Assembly: GCA_963711725.1 (NCBI GenBank)
Contig: CAVQFO010000024.1
Coordinates: 124,001-188,000 of the forward strand
Direction of reading: 5' to 3'
DNA from: CAVQFO01 sp963711725
GTDB taxonomy: Bacteria > Pseudomonadota > Gammaproteobacteria > Nitrococcales > Aquisalimonadaceae
DNA: 64,000 nucleotides
The notes beneath the pieces are model-generated. The model did not search any database. It was not told the DNA's origin and saw nothing but the letters and a program-made list of their open reading frames with translations. Below, in pieces: positions 8,521-17,636 of the stretch (within the stretch, counting starts at the first letter, position 1; every line of letters begins with the position of its first letter). The position numbers were made by a program, and so were the translations under genes.

Positions 8521-10305
8521 ATGTCCATCCTCCAAGACAGCGCCATCTATCTCCTGGCCGCGGTGATCGCCGTGCCGCTGTGCCGTCTGCTGGGCTTCGG
8601 CTCCGTGCTGGGCTACTTGGCGGCGGGCTTGGCCATCGGTCCGTGGGGGCTGGGATTGGTCACGGACGTGGACAGCATCCTCCATTTCTCCGAGGTTGGC
8701 GTGGTGTTCCTGATGTTCATCGTGGGCCTGGAGCTGCAGCCTTCACGGCTTTGGGCGCTGCGCAAATGGGTGTTCGGCGTGGGCGCGGCCCAGGTGGGCG
8801 TCGCCGGCGGCGCGCTGTACCTGGCGGCTCTGGCCTTCGGCCTGCCGCCGCGTGCGGCCGTGGTGATCGGGCTGGGCCTGGCGCTTTCCTCCACCGCCTT
8901 CGTGCTGCAGATGCTGGCGGAAAAGAATCAACTCACCAGCCATCACGGACGGGCGGGTTTCGCCATTCTGCTGTTTCAGGACCTGGCGGTTATCCCGCTT
9001 TTGGCGGCCCTGCCGCTGCTGGCGAACAAGGGGCTTGGCCTGGATCTGGGGGTCGGCGCCGCCCTCGTGACATTCGCTTGGCGTCTGGGTTTCTTCGCCT
9101 TGTTGGTGGCAGGTGGGCACTATTTGCTGCGCCCGGCGTTCCGGATGGTGGCCGGAGTCAAGGTGCCGGAAATCTCCACGGCCGCGGCGCTGCTCGTTGT
9201 CATCGGCGCCGCATTGGCGGTGGACTGGATCGGCGCTTCCATGGCCCTGGGCGCGTTCATGGCCGGCGTTCTGCTGGCCGATTCGGAATACCGCCACGAA
9301 CTCGAAGCCAACATCGAGCCCTTCAAGGGACTGCTGTTGGGGCTGTTCTTCATCGCCGTGGGCATGTCGGCGAACATGGGCCTGGTCATGCATGCGCCGC
9401 TGCTGGTCGCCGGCGTCACGGCCTCCCTGATAGGCCTGAAATGGCTTGCCATGTTCATCGTCGGCAAGGCCATGCGGCTGCCGGGCAACGCGGCGCGGCG
9501 CCTTGCGTTCACCCTGGCTCAGGGTGGCGAATTCGGATTTGTGCTGTTCACCGCCGCCGTGAACCGGGGCATTATCGACCGGCCAACGGCGGATCTGCTG
9601 ATCCTCGCGGTTACCTTTTCAATGGCGCTGACCCCGCTGCTCTACCTGGTCGACGAACGGGTCATCGAACGGCTGTTCACCCGCGCCACCGAACCTGAGT
9701 TCGACACCATCGACCCGGAAGACCACCGGGTGATCATCGCCGGATTCGGCCGCTACGGCCAAATCATCGGCCGGCTCTTGCGCTCCCAGGGCATCGCCTT
9801 CACGGCGCTGGAAGCCAGCCCCGCACAGGTGGATTTCGTGCGCCGCTACGGCAACAAGATCTACTATGGGGACGCCTCGCGGCCGGAGCTGCTGCGGGCC
9901 GCCGGTGCGGAGCGGGCCAAGGTCCTGGTGCTGGCGATCGACGACGTCCAGGCCTCGGTGGAGACGGCCCATGCGGTGCGGGAACAGTTTCCGAATCTCA
10001 CGGTATATGCCCGTGCCCGCAACCGCCATCATGCTCATCGGCTGATGGATGCGGGAGCCCGGATCATCACCCGTGAGCTGTTCTTTTCGAGCCTGCACAC
10101 CGGCGCCGAGGTACTCAAAGGTCTGGGCTTCAGCAAACAGCAGGCGGAATTCGCCGTCACGACCTTTCGTCGGCACGACGAAGCGACGCTGGAAAAACAG
10201 TATTCACTGCGCGGCGACGAAGCGGCGCTAATCCAGTCGACCAAGGATGCCGCCGATGAATTGCGCGACCTGTTCGAGGCCGATCCGGGCCCGGACTCAA
10301 AGTAG
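8521..10305 (+). CDS. KefC/YbaL-type monovalent cation:proton antiporter (CPA2) with RCK domain
   Basis: Inner-membrane antiporter of 594 residues. Residues about 1-385 form the CPA2 membrane domain (GFGSVLGYLAAGLAIGPWGL, LALSSTAFVLQ, LAQGGEFGFVLF). Residues about 400-520 form a Rossmann RCK/TrkA-N domain: VIIAGFGRYGQIIGRLL with G-x-G-R-x-G, then YYGDASRPELLRAAGAE. The C-terminal tail (about 520-594) is charged. KefB/KefC family members carry potassium/proton exchange gated by glutathione adducts; the domain order here matches YbaL/KefB, but gating is not proven by sequence. It is divergent from the MFS gene. Confidence 0.9.
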   Translation: MSILQDSAIYLLAAVIAVPLCRLLGFGSVLGYLAAGLAIGPWGLGLVTDVDSILHFSEVGVVFLMFIVGLELQPSRLWALRKWVFGVGAAQVGVAGGALYLAALAFGLPPRAAVVIGLGLALSSTAFVLQMLAEKNQLTSHHGRAGFAILLFQDLAVIPLLAALPLLANKGLGLDLGVGAALVTFAWRLGFFALLVAGGHYLLRPAFRMVAGVKVPEISTAAALLVVIGAALAVDWIGASMALGAFMAGVLLADSEYRHELEANIEPFKGLLLGLFFIAVGMSANMGLVMHAPLLVAGVTASLIGLKWLAMFIVGKAMRLPGNAARRLAFTLAQGGEFGFVLFTAAVNRGIIDRPTADLLILAVTFSMALTPLLYLVDERVIERLFTRATEPEFDTIDPEDHRVIIAGFGRYGQIIGRLLRSQGIAFTALEASPAQVDFVRRYGNKIYYGDASRPELLRAAGAERAKVLVLAIDDVQASVETAHAVREQFPNLTVYARARNRHHAHRLMDAGARIITRELFFSSLHTGAEVLKGLGFSKQQAEFAVTTFRRHDEATLEKQYSLRGDEAALIQSTKDAADELRDLFEADPGPDSK

Positions 10306-10358
10306 CGAGGGGCCGCCCCGAGGCAGTGGAATGCTATTCTCGGAGAATCAATCGCGCG

Positions 10359-10388
10359 GGAGACGCTGATTTGTTCACACGTCCGCAC
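10359..10388 (+). repeat. solo end of the dispersed GGAGACGCTGATT repeat
   Basis: AGACGCTGATTTGTTCACAC (10361-10380), continuing through GTCCGCA, matches the left terminal repeat at 2849-2879. Only one end is present here, 50 nt after the antiporter stop and just before the ribosome site of the isomerase gene. Confidence 0.6.
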
Positions 10389-10408
10389 CGCCTTGGGGAG
10401 CGTTCGCC

Positions 10409-11173
10409 ATGGTCCGACTGGCTCCGAATCTCAGCATGATGTTCACCGAAGTGCCGTTTCCCGAGCGCTTCGAGGCCGCCGCCGGAGCTGGTTTTCGTGG
10501 CGTGGAGTATCTTTTCCCCTACCTGTACCCGCCGAATGAAATCCGCCGGCACTTGGACCTGAACGGCCTTGAGCAGGTGTTGTTCAACATGCCGCCGGGC
10601 GACTGGGCTGCCGGCGAGCGCGGTTTGGCGGCGCTGGCGGGGCGTGAGGCGGAGTTCGAACAGGGCATCGAAGAGGTGTTGCGCTACGCTCCGGCACTGG
10701 GCTGCACGCGGGTTCATTGCATGGCCGGCATCGCGGACCCCACCGCACGCAACGAGGAAATCTACAAAGCCAGTATCCGCAAGGCCTGCCGTGCGTTAAA
10801 GCCCTTTGGGATCGACGTATTGATCGAGCCCATCAATACCCGGGATATGCCGGGCTACTTCCTGCACGACACCCACCATGCCCGCGCCCTCATCGAGGAG
10901 CTGGCCGAGCCCAACCTGGGGCTGCAATTCGACTGCTATCACTGCCAAATCATGGAAGGCGACCTGACCACCCACCTGATCGATCTGAAACACCTGATCC
11001 GGCACGTTCAGATCGCCGGCGTGCCGGGCCGGAATGAACCGGACACCGGAGAGGTGAACTACGCCCACATCTTCCGGGTACTGGACGACATCGGTTACGA
11101 CGGCTGGGTCGGCTGCGAATACAACCCCAGGAACGGGACGGAGCAAGGCTTGGCTTGGATGCGGGATAGATAA
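10409..11173 (+). CDS. hyi: hydroxypyruvate isomerase
   Basis: TIM-barrel isomerase of 254 residues, the usual family length (about 258). It should interconvert hydroxypyruvate and tartronate semialdehyde in glyoxylate/glycerate metabolism. The conserved barrel strands are visible: LAPNLSMMFTEVPF at the start, LIEPINTRDMPGYFL with the catalytic Glu, LQFDCYHCQIMEGD with metal-binding Asp and His, HVQIAGVPGRNEPDTGEVNY, and GCEYNPR near the end with the second catalytic Glu. GGGGAG precedes the ATG. No glyoxylate carboligase or tartronate reductase gene is adjacent, so the pathway partners lie elsewhere. The OtnI subfamily is an alternative. Confidence 0.85.
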   Translation: MVRLAPNLSMMFTEVPFPERFEAAAGAGFRGVEYLFPYLYPPNEIRRHLDLNGLEQVLFNMPPGDWAAGERGLAALAGREAEFEQGIEEVLRYAPALGCTRVHCMAGIADPTARNEEIYKASIRKACRALKPFGIDVLIEPINTRDMPGYFLHDTHHARALIEELAEPNLGLQFDCYHCQIMEGDLTTHLIDLKHLIRHVQIAGVPGRNEPDTGEVNYAHIFRVLDDIGYDGWVGCEYNPRNGTEQGLAWMRDR

Positions 11174-11333
11174 CGGCGGGCCGTTCAATACGTCTGGACC
11201 ATGGATTGAGGGGGTTCGCGTTTTTCCCGGTCAGACGGGGCCTGAGAAGCATTCACCACAGAGTCTACGCCCCGCGGTTGGCGGCGCGCTGTCGCGCAGC
11301 AACCGGCCCGCGAACCCGGCGGGTCAGGCATGC

Positions 11334-11366
11334 GGCGCAATGCCCTTCGGCTGGTTGCGCCCTACG
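11334..11366. repeat. REP-like palindrome (GGCGCAA...TTGCGCC)
   Basis: GGCGCAA (11334-11340) and TTGCGCC (11355-11361) form a hairpin followed by CTACG. The same motif with a near-identical loop recurs at 21865-21896. Confidence 0.65.
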
Positions 11367-11379
11367 CGATCTGGATTTA

Positions 11380-11460
11380 AACCACAGAGGGCACAGAGTT
11401 ACACAGAGAAAATCAGGGATTTGCCTTATCCTCTGTGAAACCCTGTGCCCTCTGTGGTTA
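11380..11460. repeat. CACAGAGG-type long inverted repeat
   Basis: The left arm begins AACCACAGAGGGCACAGAG and the right arm ends with the inverse complement, CTGTGCCCTCTGTGGTTA. The arms are about 30 bp with a few mismatches and about 22 nt between them. The remaining parts of the 11.2-11.7 kb gap hold further fragments (an ATTCACCACAGAG half-copy near 11250 and CTTGGCGCTCTTGGCGAGAG near 11623) and no convincing gene. Confidence 0.65.
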
Positions 11461-11744
11461 GCCCTCCTGCCGGGACGGCCGCCCTACCTGTTCTATAGCG
11501 GCAACGGACTGCTGCCGCGTGCCCGGCAACGGCTTTTCGGTCCTTTTAGAATCAACGGGGTGGGTAGAGAGATGTTTACTCGCCGAGGCCCAGGGGATAC
11601 CGAGAAGAAGATACACCTGATTCCTTGGCGCTCTTGGCGAGAGTCATAAAGCTTCAATCGGTTCAGAATGTCAGATGGGAGACACAGAGGATTCGGCGAA
11701 GGTAGAACGCTAGCTTTGCCGTCACCGCCGGTGTTCCGGCTGTT

Positions 11745-12722
11745 TCAGGACACCAAGCTGCCGTCGAACACGGTCGCCCGGTTCCGCCCGCTCTCCTTGG
11801 AATGGTAAAGCGCCTGGTCGGCGCGCTCGATCCAGGCCTGATGGTCTTCGACGTCCTCTGTCAGATCGGCAATGCCCAGACTGATGGTGAAATTGATGTC
11901 CTGGCCGTCGTGGGAGACGATGCACTTGCCGGCGCTGCGCCGCAGCCGCTCGGCGAAGAACGCGGCGCTGCTGGCGTCGGTATTCACCAGGATCGCCGCG
12001 AATTCCTCGCCGCCGTAGCGGCCGGCGATGTCCGTCTCGCGAAGATTCTTGCGCAGGATATCCGAAATCACCCGGATCACTTCATCTCCGGCCTGATGAC
12101 CATAGGTATCGTTCACCTGCTTGAAGTGATCGATATCGAACATCACCAGTGAGACGTTTTGCCCCGTGCGCTTGAAGCGCTTGAATTCGTTGACCAGACA
12201 CTCCTCCCAGTAACCGCGGTTGTTGAGCTGGGTGAGGCGGTCCGTGCGGCTGAGCTGCTCAAGCTGGGAATTGGCCACTGCCATGCCCTGCTTGTTCACC
12301 GCCGTGTCGGTGACGTCGTAGATGATCAGGCAGATGTGATTCACCTCGCCGGTCACGGATGCCAGCGGGATGATGGTCATGTTCTGGTACATGAACTCGG
12401 CGGTGCCGGTGATGGGCTGGTAGTTCTTGAACTTGAACACGAAGGGGCGCTGTTCCCAGATCGTGAAGGCGCGATTCTTCAGCAGAAATACCGATTCGCC
12501 CTTGTGCCGCAGCCACTCCTCCGGGATTTCCGGGAACAACTCGAAGAGATTTTTCTCCACGGCATAGTGGGGCCGCAGCCCGCTGTGGTTCGCCATGAAA
12601 CTGTTCCAGACCTTGATCCGGTATTCGCGATCCAGAACCACGAGCCCCACGTCGATGTTCTGGAGCATCTCCATCATCCAGTGGAACTCGCCGAGATCGA
12701 TTTCCTGTTTCGCTGTATCCAT
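11745..12722 (-). CDS. PAS-GGDEF diguanylate cyclase
   Basis: Cytosolic protein of 325 residues. A PAS-like sensor at about residues 12-130 (EMLQNIDVGLVVLDREYRI) is followed by a GGDEF domain at about 160-320. The active site is GGEEF in RYGGEEFAAILVN, and FDIDHFKQVNDTYGH carries the metal and substrate residues, so it should make cyclic-di-GMP from two GTP. RETD, five residues before the active site, is the RxxD product-inhibition site. Its ATG overlaps the stop of the receiver-CheC gene (TGATG), so the two are translationally coupled and probably form one signalling module. Confidence 0.9.
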   Translation of the reverse strand: MDTAKQEIDLGEFHWMMEMLQNIDVGLVVLDREYRIKVWNSFMANHSGLRPHYAVEKNLFELFPEIPEEWLRHKGESVFLLKNRAFTIWEQRPFVFKFKNYQPITGTAEFMYQNMTIIPLASVTGEVNHICLIIYDVTDTAVNKQGMAVANSQLEQLSRTDRLTQLNNRGYWEECLVNEFKRFKRTGQNVSLVMFDIDHFKQVNDTYGHQAGDEVIRVISDILRKNLRETDIAGRYGGEEFAAILVNTDASSAAFFAERLRRSAGKCIVSHDGQDINFTISLGIADLTEDVEDHQAWIERADQALYHSKESGRNRATVFDGSLVS

Positions 12723-13732
12723 CAGAGTAGATGTTGAATCTTTCCGTTGAGGGCGTCGATCGAGTCTTCGGTAAACAACAGCAGCAAATCGCAGTTGATA
12801 TCGTAGTCCTCGATGGCGTAGTTGATCTCAATGGCCAGCGTCTTGCGCCAGCGCGAGGCGTTGGCGGCGATGATGTCCGAGACCTTGCAATGACGGCCCA
12901 GCACCGCCGGGTGGCCCTGGCTGAAGTGGATGTCCAGTTGGTCGGCGATACCCTGCAGGCAGGCGCCGATCAGGATATTGGCCACATCCATCAGCAGTTC
13001 CAACTCCACGCCGGAATCGGTTTCGCCCTTGTATTTCATCAACCGCGCGATGTCGCTGAAGCTGGCATCGTTGAACAGCAACAGCGCCTCCCCCGCGATG
13101 CCGGAGCCGATATAGCCCTGGCATACCGCGGAAATGGTGTCGTACTGATCAGTCGCCGCCAGCGCCATGTGAAGCTCACCGGCCTCCAGCGTATTCACGT
13201 TGGGCACGGGCAGGATCACGAACACATCCAGCAGGCGCGCGAGCAGGTCCGCGGCCTGGCCCATGGCCACGTTCGCGACCTCCTGGTAGCAATCGCGCAT
13301 GTCGACGTTGATGGAGATCTCGGGGCGTCCGACCGGCACCGCCGCCGCGTCCGCATCGGAACCGGGGTTGATGACGCCGTTCTCCTTGAGCGCGGTGCTC
13401 ATCGTATCCGGATCGATGGGCTTCTTCAGGAAATCCAGGGCGCCCAACGCTATCACTCGCTGACGGGCGTCGGGCTGTATATCGCCGGAAACGACAATCA
13501 CCCGCGTCTCCAGCCCCTCGTCCTCTATGGCCTCCAGGACCTCGAAGCCATCCTTGACGGGCATGGTGAGATCCAGGAACAGGACTTCCGCCTTGCCGGC
13601 GCGTACGGCTTCAAGCCCTTCCTCGCCGTCGGCGGCGAAGGTGATATCAATATCCCAGTCGGCCGGCAGCGAGCGGGCAATCTGCTTGCGGGCCATACCG
13701 GAATCGTCACAGATGACTACGGAAGTCGGCAT
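12722..13732 (-). CDS. receiver domain fused to a CheC/CheX-like phosphatase domain
   Basis: Response regulator of 336 residues. Residues 1-120 are a receiver domain with the acidic pair CDD at 8-10, phosphoacceptor Asp at about 54 in LFLDLTMPVKDG and FLKKPID near 103. Residues about 145-336 resemble CheC/CheX: two helices with E/D-x-x-N patterns, EVANVAMGQA and DVANILIGACLQG, separated by a beta-rich segment. CheC-family proteins dephosphorylate CheY-P, so the fusion may control its own or a partner receiver. It is first in a two-gene unit with the diguanylate cyclase. No CheA or kinase gene is nearby. Confidence 0.82.
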   Translation of the reverse strand: MPTSVVICDDSGMARKQIARSLPADWDIDITFAADGEEGLEAVRAGKAEVLFLDLTMPVKDGFEVLEAIEDEGLETRVIVVSGDIQPDARQRVIALGALDFLKKPIDPDTMSTALKENGVINPGSDADAAAVPVGRPEISINVDMRDCYQEVANVAMGQAADLLARLLDVFVILPVPNVNTLEAGELHMALAATDQYDTISAVCQGYIGSGIAGEALLLFNDASFSDIARLMKYKGETDSGVELELLMDVANILIGACLQGIADQLDIHFSQGHPAVLGRHCKVSDIIAANASRWRKTLAIEINYAIEDYDINCDLLLLFTEDSIDALNGKIQHLL

Positions 13733-13990
13733 TTGGGTTTTCTTGTAATTGGCGGTTTACGGCGGGCGGCTGAACAACACATCCGGGGGCGCTCCAACGC
13801 TTCTTCGGCGAGGTTGCTGACCCGCGGCAGCCCGCTCCGGCCTCACGGGATCCGCTGTCCGCGATCCTTGCATCCTACTATAACGGAAATGGCTTGGGCG
13901 TGTAGCGGTCGGGAGGAAGGAGTTGGACGTCCGTGTCCGGAGGGGAACAGTCGCCTTGCAAAGCGAATGGGCGGTCGTACTCGCGGCGCG

Positions 13991-15556
13991 TCAGTGGGCG
14001 TCGGCCACGCTGAAGCGTTTGCTGCGTTCCGTCATGAACAACAACAGCGGCAATCCAATAGCCATACCCACACCGAAGAGCAGGAACAGCTGTTCGAAGG
14101 ACAACATCATCGCCTGCCCCTGAATCTGCTGACTGAGCAGTTTCAGGGCGGCCTGCACATCGCCGCCGGTCAGCCGCTCAAGAATGCCCAGACGGCTGTT
14201 GGTGGCATCGCTATACTGGGTCACGTGCTGCAGCAGGTTGGCCCGATTCATGGTTTCGAAGCGCGTGAGAAAGGTGGCGCTGAGCGCGATGCCCACGCTG
14301 CCGCCGAGCTGCCGGGTCAGATTGAAAACCCCGCTGCCGCCGGCGATGTTGCGCGGCTGCAGATTGGCCATGGCCAGGGCATTCAGGGGCAGGAAGATCA
14401 TGCCCAGGCCGATACCGCGCAGGATCAGCGGCCAGAAGTAGTCCGGCATGCCGCTCATGGTGGTGAAGTGCCCGTGCTTCCACATGGATAGGCCGAAGAT
14501 GGCCACGCCGCAGACAATCATCAACCGCGGGTCCAGGCGCTGGGCCTTGCCCATGAGCGGCCCCATGATGCCCATGGTGACGCCGCTGGCCAGCGCCCCC
14601 GGCAAAATCATGAGACCGGTCTGCCAAGCATCAAAGCCCTGCAGGGTCTGAAGATAGACGGGGAAGATGAAGACTGTGGAGTACAGCGCCGTTCCCAGCA
14701 GAAAGGCATAAGCCACGCCGGCGGCAAACTGCCGGTCCTTGAGGATGCGGATGTTGACGATGGGATGGTCGACCGCCAGCTCATGGAAGACGAAGGCGAT
14801 CAGGGAACTGGCGCTGACGATGGCGTAGGTGATGATTTCCCGGGAATCGAACCAGCCCTGGCCTTCGCCGCGCTCGAGCATGGTCTGAAGGCAACCGACC
14901 CCCACGGCCAATAACAGCAGCCCGAGAAAATCCACCCGCACGGCGCGTTCGGCGTGCTCGGAATCGGGCACGTAGGCCAGGGTCATCAACAGGGCGATGA
15001 CACCCAGCGGGACGTTGATGAAGAAGATCCAGTGCCAGGAATAGGCATCGGTAATGTAGCCCCCGACCGTGGGGCCAAGGGTGGGCCCGACCATCACGCC
15101 CATGCCGAAGATGGCCATGGAAATGCCCACTTCCTTGGGTGGGAACACGTCGTACAAAGTGGCCTGGGCGGTGGACAGCAGGCCGCCGCCGCCGATGCCC
15201 TGGAGGATGCGCCAGAACACCAGGCTCTCCAGCGATTCAGCGCTGCCGCAGAAGAATGACGCCACGGTGAACAGAATGATGGACGCCGCGAAATAGCGCT
15301 GGCGCCCGAAATTGTCCGACAACCAGCCGCTGATGGGGAGCACGATGACATTGGCCACCACGTAGCCGGTGGAGACCCAGGCGATCTCGTCCAGAGTAGC
15401 GCCCAGATTGCCCATCATGTGGGGAATGGCGACGTTGACGATGCTGGTATCCAGCAGCTCCAGCACCGAGGCCAAAGTCACCGTAATCGCGATGATGAAG
15501 CGATTACGGTAGACCTCCTCGGGCGTGAAGGTGGTGATCGGGCCGGAACTGAACAT
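13991..15556 (-). CDS. emrB: DHA2-family drug efflux permease EmrB
   Basis: Inner-membrane permease of 521 residues with 14 predicted helices, the DHA2 size. LDTSIVNVAIPHMMGNLG is the hallmark motif of helix 1, WVSTGYVVANVIVLPISGWL and LGPTVGGYITDAYSWHWIFFIN (motif C region) follow. It pumps hydrophobic compounds out using the proton gradient, with EmrA as periplasmic adaptor. It lies 6 nt downstream of the EmrA gene, as the last gene of the TetR-EmrA-EmrB operon. Confidence 0.92.
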   Translation of the reverse strand: MFSSGPITTFTPEEVYRNRFIIAITVTLASVLELLDTSIVNVAIPHMMGNLGATLDEIAWVSTGYVVANVIVLPISGWLSDNFGRQRYFAASIILFTVASFFCGSAESLESLVFWRILQGIGGGGLLSTAQATLYDVFPPKEVGISMAIFGMGVMVGPTLGPTVGGYITDAYSWHWIFFINVPLGVIALLMTLAYVPDSEHAERAVRVDFLGLLLLAVGVGCLQTMLERGEGQGWFDSREIITYAIVSASSLIAFVFHELAVDHPIVNIRILKDRQFAAGVAYAFLLGTALYSTVFIFPVYLQTLQGFDAWQTGLMILPGALASGVTMGIMGPLMGKAQRLDPRLMIVCGVAIFGLSMWKHGHFTTMSGMPDYFWPLILRGIGLGMIFLPLNALAMANLQPRNIAGGSGVFNLTRQLGGSVGIALSATFLTRFETMNRANLLQHVTQYSDATNSRLGILERLTGGDVQAALKLLSQQIQGQAMMLSFEQLFLLFGVGMAIGLPLLLFMTERSKRFSVADAH

Positions 15557-15562
15557 GGCCGG

Positions 15563-16702
15563 TCAGCCGTTGGTCCGGGTGACGATATCGACCACCGCGC
15601 TCATGCCGGGGCGCAGCGGATGGTCGGGATTCTGGCCGCCGTCCACCAGGATCTTCACGGGGATGCGCTGCACCACCTTGGTGAAGTTGCCCGTGGCGTT
15701 ATCAGGGGGAAGCAGGCTGAACTGCGAACCGGTGGCCGCGGCCAGGCTCTCCACCGTGCCCTGGAAGTGCACGCCCGGATACGCATCCACGCTGAAGTCC
15801 ACCTTGTCTCCGGGGTTCACATCGCGGATTTCGGTTTCCTTCAGATTGGCCACCACCCAGACATCGTCCATGGGAACGACGCTCATCAGCGGCTGGCCCG
15901 GCTGGACGAGCTGGCCCACTTCCACGTTCTTCTTGCTGATCACGCCGCCGGCCGGAGCCGTCAGCCGGGTATCGTCCAGCTGGATCGAAGCTTGATCCAC
16001 GGTCGCCTGCGCAGCCAGCAACTGGCCGTCCACCGCGCGCAGGCCCGCCTGGGCCACGGCGATCTGGTCTCTCGCCGCCCGCGCCGCCTGCTTGGCGGCA
16101 ATCACGTCGGCGGCAGCGGCCTTGGCAGCGGCCTCGGCGCTGTCCAGCTGCTGTTGGCTGGCATAGTGGGAGTCCGCCATTTCCTGAAGACGCTTTAGTT
16201 CCCGGCGGGCCTTGTCCGCATTGGCCTCGGCGACGGCAACCCGCGCCTGCGCCGAAGCGGCCTGGGCCCGGGCCGAGTTTACCTGCGCGACCGCTTGTCC
16301 CGTGTGGCCCTCGGTTCCCACCTGGGCCTGCAATGCGGCCAGAGTTCCGCGCGCCTGTTTGAGTCGGGCGTTGTAATCCCGGTCATCGATGCGCACGAGC
16401 GTGTCACCGGCCTTCACCCGCTGGTTGTCCTGGACGTTCACGGCGGTCACGTAACCGCCCACTTTCGCCAGGACGGGGACGATATGACCCTCCACCTCGG
16501 CGTTCTCGCTGGTGACATGGCTCAGCCCGTACCACCAGGCGTGGCCCAACCAACCGGCCGTGGCAAGCGCCCCCACCAGCAACAGCAACCGGATCACTTT
16601 CTTGCCCTTGCCGCCACCCTGCTGTGCCTGCTCCGCAGCCGGCTCGGTCGACTGCTGCTCGTCCGCCTCGGGGGCCGTCTTCAGTGCAACGCTGTTAGCC
16701 AT
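15563..16702 (-). CDS. emrA: EmrA/HlyD-type membrane fusion protein
   Basis: Periplasmic adaptor of 379 residues anchored by one N-terminal helix (residues about 34-54, VIRLLLLVGALATAGWLGHA). It has the biotinyl-lipoyl-like halves (GHIVPVLAKVGGYVTAVNVQDNQRVKAGDTL and LTAPAGGVISKKNVEVGQLVQPGQPL) around a long alanine- and glutamine-rich coiled coil (about 110-235) and a beta-barrel domain with WVVANLKETEIRDV. It links EmrB to an outer-membrane channel such as TolC, not present here. It overlaps the end of the TetR gene by 8 nt. Confidence 0.9.
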   Translation of the reverse strand: MANSVALKTAPEADEQQSTEPAAEQAQQGGGKGKKVIRLLLLVGALATAGWLGHAWWYGLSHVTSENAEVEGHIVPVLAKVGGYVTAVNVQDNQRVKAGDTLVRIDDRDYNARLKQARGTLAALQAQVGTEGHTGQAVAQVNSARAQAASAQARVAVAEANADKARRELKRLQEMADSHYASQQQLDSAEAAAKAAAADVIAAKQAARAARDQIAVAQAGLRAVDGQLLAAQATVDQASIQLDDTRLTAPAGGVISKKNVEVGQLVQPGQPLMSVVPMDDVWVVANLKETEIRDVNPGDKVDFSVDAYPGVHFQGTVESLAAATGSQFSLLPPDNATGNFTKVVQRIPVKILVDGGQNPDHPLRPGMSAVVDIVTRTNG

Positions 16703-17354
16703 TATCGGAGTCCTTCGTAAGTATCCCGTTCAATACGATATCCAGATGGGTGCGGATGTAGTCGTCGTAGTCCAGGCGTTTGCGCTCGAAGGCATCCATC
16801 GACTTCATCCAGATCGCCGTGAACAGCACCGGCGAGGTCAACTCGCGGACCAGCCAGTCGACATTGACGTCACGCACCTCGCCGCGCTTGATGCCGCGCC
16901 GGATCACGCTGGCGTAGATGTTCCGCGCGCGGGCCACCACCTCGTCCATGTAGAACTGCGAGAGCTCCGGGAAATTGGCCGCCTCCGCCACGATCAACTT
17001 GGTGAGTCCGCAGATGGAACTGCCGGTCAGCTTCTCCCACCAGGCCATGACGAGTTCACTCAGCAATTCGCTGGTCGGACCGTCGTACCGGCCCACCGCA
17101 TCTTCCGCCAGCAACAGGCTGGGCACGATGGATTCCTTGATCACGGCCTTGAACAAGGCCTCCTTGCCGTCGAAGTAGTAATACAGCGTGCCCTTGGTCA
17201 CGCCCGCCGCCTGGGCGATTTCGCTCAACTTGGTGTTGGCGAAGCCCTTCTCGGTAAACACGGCCGTGGCCGCGGCAATGATCTCCTCGGGGCGGGCATC
17301 GGCCCGACGCCGCCACTTGGGTTCACTCTTTCTTGCGCCTGAGACTGCGCTCAT
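16695..17354 (-). CDS. TetR-family repressor of the emrAB operon
   Basis: Regulator of 219 residues. The N-terminal helix-turn-helix is RPEEIIAAATAVFTEKGF followed by TKLSEIAQAAGVTKGTLYYYF, the standard TetR head at about residues 20-65. The C-terminal part is helical and ligand-binding. The ATG at 17354 is preferred over a GTG two codons upstream. It is the first gene of the operon with emrA and emrB, with operator-like palindromes immediately upstream, so autorepression relieved by an efflux substrate is likely (inference from arrangement). Confidence 0.88.
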   Translation of the reverse strand: MSAVSGARKSEPKWRRRADARPEEIIAAATAVFTEKGFANTKLSEIAQAAGVTKGTLYYYFDGKEALFKAVIKESIVPSLLLAEDAVGRYDGPTSELLSELVMAWWEKLTGSSICGLTKLIVAEAANFPELSQFYMDEVVARARNIYASVIRRGIKRGEVRDVNVDWLVRELTSPVLFTAIWMKSMDAFERKRLDYDDYIRTHLDIVLNGILTKDSDNG

Positions 17355-17371
17355 GGTCACTCCAAATTTAA

Positions 17372-17420
17372 TTAACTGACCGGATGGTTAAATACTGAAT
17401 CTTTTTGACCGAAAGGTCAA
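17372..17420. promoter_or_regulatory. tandem operator-like palindromes upstream of the TetR-emrAB operon
   Basis: Two palindromes lie 18-66 nt before the TetR start: TTAACTGACCGGATGGTTAA at 17372-17391 (imperfect) and TTGACCGAAAGGTCAA at 17405-17420, a perfect 6-bp inverted repeat around GAAA. Both contain GACC and GGT half-sites. Spacing and position fit TetR-type binding over the promoter. Confidence 0.65.
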
Positions 17421-17636
17421 CAGTTGAGGAAGCCGCGGCATGAACGCCGCACCCACGGGCGGTCAAACCCAGCGCAAGAGCGGTCGACACGACCGCAAAT
17501 CACCCCGACAAGAGCCTCTTTGCCCAAACCACCGGCTCCCAGGCCACCGCCTCGCCCGTCTCTTGCGCCAGATCAAATGCATGACCCGCTTCAACGGGGA
17601 AAATACGCCCGCATCCATCGCACACGAGGCCACCCT

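Noticed and set aside
7113..8546. 477-codon minus-strand ORF containing the MFS region
   Set aside because: Alternative frame of the MFS gene; the 399-codon frame carries the transporter motifs.
11206..11649. 147-codon ORF in the intergenic repeat region
   Set aside because: It runs through inverted repeats and has no homology-like pattern or ribosome site.
12731..14491. Long 586-codon ORF on the plus strand
   Set aside because: It is antisense to the receiver-CheC and efflux genes, is Gln/His/Arg-rich low-complexity, and has no domain; it is a GC-driven shadow.
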